From assembly GCA_963696075.1 (NCBI GenBank), contig CAVOJD010000026.1:1-64000 (forward strand): a DNA stretch of 64,000 bases, written 5' to 3'. The position numbers and the translations under genes are program-made. This document shows, one piece after another, positions 1-8,106 of the stretch (the stretch's first letter is position 1; each line of letters starts with the position of its first letter). Source of the DNA: CAJQQK01 sp963696075 (GTDB lineage: Bacteria; Pseudomonadota; Alphaproteobacteria; Rhizobiales; Hyphomicrobiaceae). The notes below the pieces were generated by a model. That model did not search any database. It saw only the letters and a program-made list of their open reading frames with translations, and was not told the origin of the DNA.

Positions 1-797
1 GGCAACTCAATGCGGCGAAACGAGAGGTTGATCGCCTCCAGGCAGCGCTAGAACTGGCCGACGCATCGATTGCGCAGGCCGTAGCTAAGCGTGAGGTCGC
101 GAAGTCAAAGCGAGACGCCAGTGAAAAGCTGAAAGCTCTGGGAAGCTCTGCCGTGCGAGAGCTCAGGGTCTTCGAACAAGAGCGCGATTTCGAGGCGGCT
201 CAGGCGGCTGTGGTCGTAGCAGAAGCGTCGAAACGTGAGGCCAAGGCCGCCTTGGCGTCTGGGCTGGCGAAAGTCGATAGTGCGCAGGGTCAACTCGACA
301 AAGCCAAAGACCAGCTACGCCATACATCATATAAGTCTCCGGTCGACGGCATTGTGCTCAACTGGCAGGCACGGCCCGGCACCATGACGACGTCGTTGGG
401 CCTTTCTGCGGTCGGGACGATTATGGAGACAGGCCACAGCCACATCTTGGTGGTGCTGCCGCAGAATTTGCTGCGCAATGTTGCGGGCGGTGACCCGGTG
501 GAAATTGCATTCAAGAGCAAACCCGGCAGAGTCGCTACTGGCAAAGTGCTCAGAGTTGCCAATTTCACCGGTGAAGGCCAACTCGCGCCGAAGGGAACTG
601 TGCCCAAGGCCGCAACTATCGGATCGGAGGGGTTCTATACAGCGGTTGTGAAACTCGATGACGAGGCCTATGCCGAGGAGCTCGGCCTCGGCGAAGCAGG
701 GGCGGCGGCAATTTACACGCGGCCTGCCGGACCATTCCATGTGATAAGCAAGATTTACTTACGCGTGATTTCGCTGAGCTACTATCTGCCCATGTGA
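1..797 (+). CDS. HlyD-family inner-membrane adaptor, YiaV-like, 3' part
   Basis: The 5' end lies before the window; the reading frame is open from base 3. The first ~110 residues are charged and Ala/Lys/Glu-rich with heptad character, as in the coiled-coil hairpin of HlyD/EmrA-type adaptors. Then comes the half-lipoyl segment SPVDGIVLNWQARPGT and a beta-barrel-like part. The end (YTRPAGPFHVISKIYLRV) is like the YiaV/YibH group, which stay in the inner membrane and pair with small DUF3302-type partners. Role in export or envelope homeostasis is inferred from family only. The partner gene would lie upstream, outside the window. Confidence 0.8.
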   Translation, partial: QLNAAKREVDRLQAALELADASIAQAVAKREVAKSKRDASEKLKALGSSAVRELRVFEQERDFEAAQAAVVVAEASKREAKAALASGLAKVDSAQGQLDKAKDQLRHTSYKSPVDGIVLNWQARPGTMTTSLGLSAVGTIMETGHSHILVVLPQNLLRNVAGGDPVEIAFKSKPGRVATGKVLRVANFTGEGQLAPKGTVPKAATIGSEGFYTAVVKLDDEAYAEELGLGEAGAAAIYTRPAGPFHVISKIYLRVISLSYYLPM

Positions 798-953
798 CAC
801 GGACCGCGTCTCACAACGCTATTAGGCTTTGCTGTCTCAATCAACGTGTAGGCAAGAGGTGCGGCATGTCTAATCGACAGCGATGGGCGAAAAGCGCGTT
901 TATGACGGGGCGGATTAGAGTTGGCCTCGCCAAGAAAATTAGGAAACCTATCG

Positions 954-2494
954 ATGAAAACTACACTGTTAACCACGCTGATCTCAGCCGGTGTGATGGC
1001 GGCAGCTTTGGCACTGCCGGTTCACGCCGAGACTGCTGCGCAGACGCAAAATCTGTTTGAGAATGCCGGCAAGAAACAAACCAACAGGGATTTCAAACCA
1101 GCGCCAGATGAGATCAAGACAAATTTCGGCACTTTGAAGTTTGATCTCAAGGCGTTTCCCACTGAAAAAACGACCAGAAAATCTACGATGAGATGGACCT
1201 GCAGCGCGCCACTCAGGCGTATATGGACTTCATGCCGGCTCTGTCGGTCTACGGCATCATCAAGGGTCAAATTCGGGATTTCAAATTTAAGACTTCTTCT
1301 GATATTGGCGTGCATCCAAGCCCTGGGCTGACACCCACTGAGCTTTACCTGACCGGTAACAACAGCACGGTGTACGCGGTTGCTTCACTCGATCTGAAGG
1401 TAGACGGCCCCACTGTGGTAGAAGCTCCGCCGGGTATGCTAGGCACCGTGAACGATGCAGCCTTTAAATTCCTGACCGATATTGGTGTTGTCGGGCCTGA
1501 CAAAGGTAAAGGCGGCAAGTTCCTGTCTGCCTCCCGGTTACGATGGCAAAACGCCTGATGGCTATTTTGTGGTCAAGTCACCGAGCTACCGATCTGCGGC
1601 AATGTTGCGCGGCTGGGTGATGTCGGTGTAGGCGACAAAGCAACCCAATGGTTTAAACAAAACTTGAAAGTCTACCCGCTCGCAACTGGACCTCGTCAGG
1701 CTAAGTACACAAACACGGCAGGTATCGGTCTCAATTCGTTGGCTGCAGAAGATGGTTCTGCGTTTGAAATGCTGAATGAAATCATACAATATGAACCCAA
1801 GGAATTATTTGGTGCTGAACAGTTAGGCCGCCTGGCGACATTGGGCATTATTCAGGGAATACCATTTAATCCGGATAAGCGTATGCAGCGTATTCTGGAT
1901 CAAGGTGCCAAGCAGGGCGCAGCCATGTCACGCGCTATTGTGTTTGCCTCGCGCGACCCTGATATCCGATACTGGCCGGAACGTCATTGGGAAAAAATGT
2001 TCCTGCACAATACGACTTTTGAACGAAATGGTGTGGCAGATATTGATGCACGCACTTTGTGGCATTACGCCGCTATTGTAGTTTCTCCCGCCCTGATCTC
2101 TACCACGCCGGGTGCGGGTACTGCATATCTTGCCGCTATTCGTGATAATAAAGGCGCGTATCTTGATGGTAGCGAAACGTATAAATTACGTGTTGGTGCG
2201 AAACCACCAGTTAAAAATTTCTGGGCGGTAACGGCTTACGATCCCACTACCCGCAGCCTGCTGGATCCCGGGAAAAACAAGAACGTTTCGATAGGCAGTC
2301 GTGAAAAGCCGGTAGCTAATACTGATGGTTCAGTTGATGTTTACTTCGGGCCAAAAGCACCAAAGGGCATGGAGAAGAACTGGGTGCCGACAAATCCAGA
2401 CAAGGGTTTCTTCCTGGTGTTCCGTTTCTACGGTCCGCTGGAGGGATTCATCGAAAAGACCTGGGTGCTGAATGACCTCGAATTAGTAAAGTAA
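954..2494 (+). pseudogene. DUF1254/DUF1214 family protein, three frameshifts
   Basis: A signal peptide starts at 954 (MKTTLLTTLISAGVMAAALA...HAE). The coding then continues in three frames: the first break is near 1178 in an A-run, the second near 1530, and the third near 1610 restores the earlier frame. Joined, the pieces give the DUF1254 N-domain (ATQAYMDFMPALSVYGIIKG) and the DUF1214 C-domain, ending FYGPLEGFIEKTWVLNDLE. Proteins of this family are periplasmic or secreted and of unknown activity. The gene is either dead or carries sequencing indels; the rest of the sequence is well conserved, so a recent event or error is likely. Its codon use is more AT-rich than the later window. Confidence 0.8.
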
Positions 2495-2811
2495 CAAGTT
2501 CTGTCAGAAGGGTTGGTTCAGGGTAAGCGCCCGAATTCAGCGCTTGCTAGCTAGTACTGTGTGTCGTAGAAAGATTGATTGTGCTGGTGAGTGTGCGCGC
2601 TCCGTGATTGTTCACGTGCTTTGACTTTCATCAAAGTGCTTTGTCTGAAAGCGGTGCACAGTAATTAAGGTCAGAGGCTGACGTCCGGTTCGGTGAGTAA
2701 CGCTAACTTGTTGCGGTTGTTGACCTGCATTAATGTCCGATGAGATGGCACTCTCCGCAATCCAAGTATCCGCTGTCAGCATCTATGAGACATCTCGAGG
2801 TGTATTTTGCA
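2495..2811. other. intergenic, AT-richer, no gene seen
   Basis: This stretch lies between the DUF1254 pseudogene and the acid phosphatase. It presumably carries the phosphatase promoter, but I see no convincing -35/-10 pair. A GAGGTG stretch at about 2796 can act as ribosome binding site for the phosphatase start at 2812. Confidence 0.4.
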
Positions 2812-3516
2812 ATGAAAACTGTTCTTACAAGCATTCTAGCCTTGGGCACGATGATGTATGCGGCATCCACATCCCATGCACAGGATGCCAGAGCTGCCTT
2901 GGGCGATCTTCCAGATGGTTATGTCAAGCTCGAAGCTCTGCCTAATAGTCTGGCTTTAGTGCCGGTCGCACCTCAATACGGGTCGGCTCGAAAAGCCACG
3001 GACGATGCCACGGCGGCAGCCGCTATTAAAATTCAGAACACACCTCGGTTTGATCTGGCGAGAAGGGATGCAAATTTGCATTTTCCAGAAGCGACAGATG
3101 CCTTCGCCTGTGCGCTTGGTGCACGGATTACTGTCGAACATACGCCGCGGCTACAGAAACTTATGGTTCGGTCTCTGGTTGATGCTGGGCTTTCCACCTA
3201 TAAAGCCAAAAAGAACTACCAGCGCAAGCGTCCTTTTATGGAGAACGGAGCGCCCATTTGTACGCCCAAGGACGAGAAGGCATTGCGTAATGATGGTTCT
3301 TATCCGTCCGGGCACACGGCGGTCGGATGGGCTTGGGCTTTAATCTTGTCAGAACTCGCGCCTAATCGAACTGATGCACTGTTAGCGCGCGGCATCCAAT
3401 TTGGTGAAAGTCGGATCATTTGCAATGTGCATTGGCGCAATGACGTGACGACAGGGCGCTTAATGGGTGCGTCTGCGGTTGCCCTTATGCATGCGAAATC
3501 GAGAATTTATCGCTGA
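2812..3516 (+). CDS. class A non-specific acid phosphatase (PAP2 superfamily)
   Basis: A periplasmic phosphomonoesterase of 234 residues that would release phosphate from organic esters. The tripartite PAP2/class A signature is complete: K-x6-RP (KKNYQRKRP), PSGH, and SR-x5-H-x3-D (SRIICNVHWRND). The start is set at 2812 because a signal peptide (MKTVLTSILALGTMMYAAS...HAQ) begins there, with GAGGTG upstream; an in-frame ATG at 2740 would add 24 residues that do not look like a leader. Length fits PhoN/PhoC enzymes. It is flanked on both sides by DUF1254-type sequences, which suggests a transferred block. Confidence 0.88.
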   Translation: MKTVLTSILALGTMMYAASTSHAQDARAALGDLPDGYVKLEALPNSLALVPVAPQYGSARKATDDATAAAAIKIQNTPRFDLARRDANLHFPEATDAFACALGARITVEHTPRLQKLMVRSLVDAGLSTYKAKKNYQRKRPFMENGAPICTPKDEKALRNDGSYPSGHTAVGWAWALILSELAPNRTDALLARGIQFGESRIICNVHWRNDVTTGRLMGASAVALMHAKSRIYR

Positions 3517-3668
3517 CATGAAGGCTGCAAAAGTCGAGTTGGCCGCAGCTCCGCCGCTTTCCGGTGTCGATTGTGCGGCTGAGGCAATGGCTCTGAAGAT
3601 CTGGTCATCGCCGCCAGCAAAGTGATCGAGACCCGTTCAGCACAGAGTGAGAACGGCTCTCATACGCC

Positions 3669-3746
3669 ATGTTCCGCTTCTACGGCCCGAAGGACGCATT
3701 CTACGACAAGTCCTTCAAGCTGCCGGACGTGGAATTCGTCAAGTAG
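3669..3746 (+). pseudogene. 3' remnant of a second DUF1254/DUF1214 gene
   Basis: Twenty-five codons reading MFRFYGPKDAFYDKSFKLPD followed by VEFVK and a stop match the extreme C-terminus of DUF1214 proteins and resemble the end of the pseudogene at 954-2494 (FYGPLEGFIEKTW). The sequence is not a copy of that gene at base level, so it is the relic of a separate family member. The rest of 3517-3970 holds only short open frames that I do not recognise. Confidence 0.7.
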
Positions 3747-3970
3747 CCGGCAAACACCTCATTTGGAGTTTCTGCAGCCACTTCCGAGGAGAACCTGACG
3801 AGGGAAACCCGACCAACAAAGCGTCGAAAGTAAGCACCATGATCGTCAACAGTTTCCAGATCGACGAATTGCTGCCTTACCGACATCCTCATAGCAGGTG
3901 ATCAGATACGGAGCGAGGACGCTCACCGTAAACCTTGCGTGGCCTCAGCAAAAAGAATGGATTCCGCCTG

Positions 3971-5725
3971 ATGTCCAAGCACTTCAATTGGTGCCGATTA
4001 GCTTGGTTCGTGATGACTTGTACAAGTCTCGCGCTTTTTGGATCGTCCGTGGCAGGCGCGAGCGGCATTAATCCGCTGAAGCCTGTCGACACGTCGAGCC
4101 CACGGGCTACAGTGAAATCGTTCCTAGACGCTATCGATCGCACCGAGAAGGCCTATGCCGGATACCATGCGAATCAAAACTCCATTACCCAACGTGCAGC
4201 AAAGCGGGAACAAGACAAACTTTTGCGGATGCTTGATCTAAGTGAAATAGCATCGTCGCTGCGAGCAGGCGCTGGCCGCGATGCGCTGGTATTCTTAGTT
4301 GACATCATCAAGAGGCTCGACCTGCCAAACTTGGACGCGATCCCAGATGCCGCGGCCGTAAAAGCCAAAGACGGGCCGTCAAATTGGCGGTTCCCCGAGA
4401 CCGAACTCGTGATTGCGCGAGTCGACAAGGGACCGCGAACCGGCGAATATCTATTCGCGCCAAAAACAATTGAACGGGCAGGGGAATTTCATGAGCTCAT
4501 CGCCGGCTTCCCGGTTAAGCTACAAACGCGTTTCGCAAGTTGGAGTATAATTCACACACAGGATCATGGTTGGTTAATTCCGCATGCATGGGTCGATGGT
4601 CTACCAGAAAGTCTCAAGCTGACGTTTCTAGATACCCCGATCTGGAAGATTTTCTTGACTTTGCTTTGTGCCGTTGTTTGCGCAGGTCTTGTTTTTGGTT
4701 GGTTGCGTCTCCGCAGAAATATGGCTGGCGATGACACTCTGTCTGTTTCATTCAGGGCGTTTCTAGATGTGGCGTTTTTGATAGGGATCCTGTTCGGCTT
4801 TGAGTACTTCGTAAATGACCAAGTCAACCTGCTTGGTCGATTTGCGCTAGTGTTTGTGAGTGCCATAACGGTTTGCATTTACTTGGCAAGTGCATGGGCA
4901 GCTTGGATTGCGTCTTGTCTTATAGCAGAGCTGATGCTTCTCACGCCTGTCTTTTATGATGATAAAATGAATGCTCATTGGTTGCGCGTTACTGCGGGTA
5001 TGATTGGAATATTTGGCGGCGGTTTTATTCTCGCCTACGGCACTCAGAAGATGGGCCTACCGTTACTGGGTTTGCTAGCCGGTCTCGGGGTCGGTGGCAT
5101 AGCTGTGGCCCTTGCCGCGCAGAGCAGCATAGAAAATTTGATTGCGGGTGCTAATCTTTATAGCGATCGTCCACTTAAAATTGGAGATTTATTCAGATAT
5201 GGGGACGTTCTCGGCTTCGTAGAATCAATTGGCTTAAGATCGACACGTATTCGTGGCCTCGATAGGACGCTGATTTCCGTACCAAACACTGAACTGGCAA
5301 AGACCACGGTCACTAACCTTAGTGACCGTGACCAGATGCTCTTCCGCCATAGATTGGACTTGCGTTACGAGACATCCTCAGACCAACTTCGATACTTTGT
5401 GCATGCGGCTCAAGACTACCTGGCGAGACATAAGAGTGTATCAAAAGACCTTATACCCTCGCGCGTTCATGTCGTCGCCTTCGAGTCATCGGCCATTACA
5501 ATCGAGGTCTTCGCATACATAAAAACTAAGGAACGGTCAGAATTTCTGAACTTGCAGCAAGAGCTACTGCTGCAACTTGCGGAATTTGTGCACGATGCAG
5601 GCACTGGCTTCGCCTTTCCTTCTCAGACAATTTACTTGACACGCAATTCTGGCATCGACCCAAACCGAAAGCAGGAACTTGGCGGCCTCATGGCGCAAAA
5701 TGACCGAAATGACAGTCGGGTATGA
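3971..5725 (+). CDS. MscS-family mechanosensitive ion channel
   Basis: A 584-residue protein with a signal-like N-terminus, a soluble periplasmic domain of about 220 residues, several membrane helices (about residues 225-410) and the MscS pore and beta domain. The pore helix is LLAGLGVGGIAVALAAQ, followed by SSIENLIAGANLYSDRPLKI and the beta-domain segment VESIGLRSTRIRGLDRTLIS. The family releases solutes on hypo-osmotic shock or modulates membrane tension. The ATG at 3971 is preferred over an upstream TTG at 3935 because the hydrophobic leader follows it. A possible terminator hairpin lies just after the stop. Confidence 0.88.
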   Translation: MSKHFNWCRLAWFVMTCTSLALFGSSVAGASGINPLKPVDTSSPRATVKSFLDAIDRTEKAYAGYHANQNSITQRAAKREQDKLLRMLDLSEIASSLRAGAGRDALVFLVDIIKRLDLPNLDAIPDAAAVKAKDGPSNWRFPETELVIARVDKGPRTGEYLFAPKTIERAGEFHELIAGFPVKLQTRFASWSIIHTQDHGWLIPHAWVDGLPESLKLTFLDTPIWKIFLTLLCAVVCAGLVFGWLRLRRNMAGDDTLSVSFRAFLDVAFLIGILFGFEYFVNDQVNLLGRFALVFVSAITVCIYLASAWAAWIASCLIAELMLLTPVFYDDKMNAHWLRVTAGMIGIFGGGFILAYGTQKMGLPLLGLLAGLGVGGIAVALAAQSSIENLIAGANLYSDRPLKIGDLFRYGDVLGFVESIGLRSTRIRGLDRTLISVPNTELAKTTVTNLSDRDQMLFRHRLDLRYETSSDQLRYFVHAAQDYLARHKSVSKDLIPSRVHVVAFESSAITIEVFAYIKTKERSEFLNLQQELLLQLAEFVHDAGTGFAFPSQTIYLTRNSGIDPNRKQELGGLMAQNDRNDSRV

Positions 5726-6080
5726 AGGCTAATAAAGAAAGCGTTGGAGCCTCCGGAAAACCCGGGGCGGAGGCTCCGAGATGCGCGAATAGAAAAGTCT
5801 CCCTGTGGAGCTCTGGAGGCCACAAACGGCATGCTGATGATTGGCCTGACTAGCGCGTTTTTGTTTTGGAGTCTTCGCGAACTCATGGAACGGAAATGGA
5901 ATGCTCTGATCATTAAGATCTCCGAATCCAACTAGCCATCCGATCATATGATGCACACTGCGTCGTCCTTCCGAGGCTTGTAGGTCGCTGGTCGGACACG
6001 CCGAGAATAACAGCCGGGACGCGCAGGCGCGCTTCTTTGCCCGGAGCGGGTTGGTTCAGAAACAGGGAGAATATAGGGAT
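5726..6080. other. intergenic with one strong hairpin
   Basis: A perfect 10-bp inverted repeat (GGAGCCTCCG at 5746-5755 and CGGAGGCTCC at 5768-5777) follows the MscS stop by 20 bases. It lacks a T-run, so intrinsic termination is only possible, not shown. The rest has a 63-codon open frame without recognisable features; I see no gene in it. Confidence 0.45.
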
Positions 6081-6671
6081 ATGTCCGAGTTCATAAAGAC
6101 CACGATCCGCGGCGGGGTCCTGTTTCTTATCCCGGTCATTATTCTCGTGGCGGTCTTCAAACAAGCCCATCAATTGATTGGCAAGTTAGCGGGTCCAATT
6201 CTCGCCAACGTGCCGGTGGAACGGGTCGTCGGCACCGTGGCACTTGATCTGCTGACGTTCGCTCTTGTGCTGATCGTCTGTTTCCTCGCTGGTCTGGCAG
6301 CAAAAACGCTTGCTGCCGTCAGGTTCGTCTCCTCGCTGGAGACCGAGTTTTTGTCCAAGGTTCCCGGCTATGATTTGGCAAAGACCAAGCTGACGACCAA
6401 GTTGCGCTTTGAAGAGTCGGAGTATCTGCACCCCGTCCTTGTTCGCTTCGATGACCAGTGGCAAATCGGATTTGAGGTGGAGCGCGTCGCGGGCGGGAAA
6501 GTGGTTATCTATGTGCCCGGCTCACCGGATCCCTGGTCCGGGGCCGTCACCATTGTGACCGATGATCGCATCACGCGCCTGGATTCGAAACTGAACGCTG
6601 CCTTGGGCATTTTCAAAAACCTCGGAAATGGCGCAAGCGCCGAAGTACAGCATTATATGCAGAAAAGCTGA
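6081..6671 (+). CDS. DUF502 family membrane protein
   Basis: A 196-residue protein with two N-terminal membrane helices (about residues 12-32, GGVLFLIPVIILVAVF, and 52-75, LLTFALVLIVCFLAGLA) followed by a soluble domain containing VPGSPDPWSGAVTIV. These are the marks of the DUF502 family, which is found in bacteria and plants (LIKE COV proteins); its biochemical role is unknown. The start is set at 6081, where a purine-rich stretch (AGGGAGAATATAGGGAT) precedes the ATG. It is collinear with the MscS gene but separated by over 300 bases. Confidence 0.82.
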   Translation: MSEFIKTTIRGGVLFLIPVIILVAVFKQAHQLIGKLAGPILANVPVERVVGTVALDLLTFALVLIVCFLAGLAAKTLAAVRFVSSLETEFLSKVPGYDLAKTKLTTKLRFEESEYLHPVLVRFDDQWQIGFEVERVAGGKVVIYVPGSPDPWSGAVTIVTDDRITRLDSKLNAALGIFKNLGNGASAEVQHYMQKS

Positions 6672-6905
6672 AGCTGCTCTTGCATACGCGCCATGCGTGG
6701 GCCCGCCTGCTTGGGCTGTCGTGAAAGGAGGCTCAGACTCGGTGGTGATTATCATGAGTTCGGACTTCTGGACTGCCTACAACTCCGGAAATGATAACGA
6801 GATGGTGCACGGTAAGGCATTGCGATTGCATAAATCTGCCGCTTTGGTGGACCTTTCGACGGTTGTGGTTCTAGTCGATCAGATCGTGGGTGTCGAAGAC
6901 GCCTC
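6672..6905. other. short region up to the IS end; possible cut gene
   Basis: An open frame from the ATG at 6754 (MSSDFWTAYNSGNDNEM...) runs into the IS3 end and stops on the TAG inside it, so it could be the start of a gene cut by the insertion. I do not recognise it. An AAAGGAGG stretch at 6723-6730 lies too far upstream to be decisive. Confidence 0.3.
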
Positions 6906-6908
6906 TGT

Positions 6909-7740
6909 CTAGCCCCCTCGGTCTGGGCCACTGATCTGCGGTTTCTCTAATAACGTTTCGGGCACTGGCGCACGCATGCCGAGGGCATGATGCGGGCGGA
7001 CGTGATTGTACTGCCGGAGCCACGTGTCGATGACGACTTGGGCCTGTCGTGTCGTCGTGAACCACTCCGCGTTAAGCACCTCGCGACGCAGCGTGCCGTT
7101 GAATCGCTCGTTGTAGCCATTCTCCCAGGGCGATCCTGGATAGATCCGGATCGGTTGGATGCCGACGCGTCGGAGCCAATCTTGGAACGGTGCGGCTGCG
7201 AACTCAGGACCGTTGTCCGAACGAATGTAGTTCGGTCTGCCGCGTTCAAGCAGCAGCGGATAAAGCACTTCCAGCACATCACCCGCGCCCATCTTTGCTG
7301 CAACCGCCACGCACAATGCTTCGCGCGTATATTCGTCGAGCACGGTGAGCATCTTGTACGCCCGCCCATTGCTCAAGCGGTCGTGCACAAAATCAATCGC
7401 CCAGATGTGGTTCGGATACTTGGGCCTCAACCGGATCACAGATGCATCGTGATGATAGAGCCGTTTGCGCTTCTTGTGCCGGGCCGGCAACTGCAGGCCC
7501 TCTTCACGCCACAGCCGTTCAACCTTCTTGTTGATTGACGTGCCAGCCCTCGGCGGCCAGCAACTCACCGACCTTGCGATAGCCATACCGCCCGTACTTC
7601 TTGGCCAGCCGGATCAGGGCCAGGCGCAGCTCATCATCGTCTTGAGGTTTGGATGCGTACTGATGGGTCGAGCGCGCGACGCCGATCTCGCGGCATGTGC
7701 GCCGCTCCGACGTGCCGAGCTTCTTGCGGACATGAACCAC
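6909..7740 (-). pseudogene. IS3-family transposase OrfB, frameshifted
   Basis: The N-terminal part (7740 down to about 7540) carries RRTCREIGVARSTHQYAS and KKYGRYGYRKVGELLA. The catalytic DDE domain continues in another frame with IWAIDFVHDRLSNGRAYKML (first Asp), YIRSDNGPEFAA (second Asp) and SPWENGYNERFNGTLRREVL (Glu). The break is at about 7540, where HVNQQEG-stop should read on into KKVERLWREEGL; one base inserted in the CAACAAGAAGG stretch explains it. If real, the element cannot transpose on its own. Confidence 0.8.
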
Positions 7741-7763
7741 CGCCTGACGAAGGCTATCGGTCG

Positions 7764-8051
7764 TTAGGCTTTCGGCTTTAAAAAATCGAGGCTCTCTTTC
7801 AGGATCAGCTTGTCGAGTTCGAGGTCGGCAACGATCTTCTTGAGCCGCTGGTTCTCTTTCTCGAGCGCCTTCAGCTCCGAGAGCTGCGAGCGCCCCATGC
7901 CGCCGAACTTCTTACGCCAATTGTAATACGTCGCGTCGCTGATGCCCGCCGCGCGGCACGCCGTTGCCACGTCCGCGCCGCCAGCCAGATGCAGTTCGAT
8001 CTCACGCAAGAGCTTCAGAATGTCCTCGTCCGAATGCCGCTTTCGGGCCAT
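7764..8051 (-). CDS. IS3-family transposase OrfA
   Basis: A 95-residue protein with an N-terminal helix-turn-helix (ATACRAAGISDATYYNWRKK) and a C-terminal leucine-zipper-like helix (ELKALEKENQRLKKIVADLE) ending LKESLDFLKPKA, typical of OrfA in the IS3 family. It binds the terminal repeats and is normally joined to OrfB by programmed -1 frameshifting. The gene is intact here. Confidence 0.87.
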   Translation of the reverse strand: MARKRHSDEDILKLLREIELHLAGGADVATACRAAGISDATYYNWRKKFGGMGRSQLSELKALEKENQRLKKIVADLELDKLILKESLDFLKPKA

Positions 8052-8106
8052 GCCAACCTCCTCAACTGCTAACCGAAAGATGGCACAGTTTTAGGGGGGC
8101 GAGACA

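Larger units (their letters stand above)
6906..8106 (-). mobile_element. IS3-family insertion sequence, IS407-like
   Basis: About 1.2 kb bounded by imperfect inverted ends: TGTCTAGCCCCCT at the left and, on the other strand, TGTCTCGCCCCCCT at the right. It contains orfA (7764-8051) and orfB (7740-6909), both on the minus strand; the orfB stop lies in the left terminal repeat, as is usual. No matching short direct repeat is seen outside the ends (left flank ...GCCTC, right flank GCAGAG...), suggesting loss or rearrangement of one flank after insertion. On the right it truncates the helicase gene. Confidence 0.82.

Noticed and set aside
5744..5935. 63-codon open frame after the MscS gene
   Set aside because: Starts inside a hairpin at a TTG codon, no ribosome site and no recognisable product.
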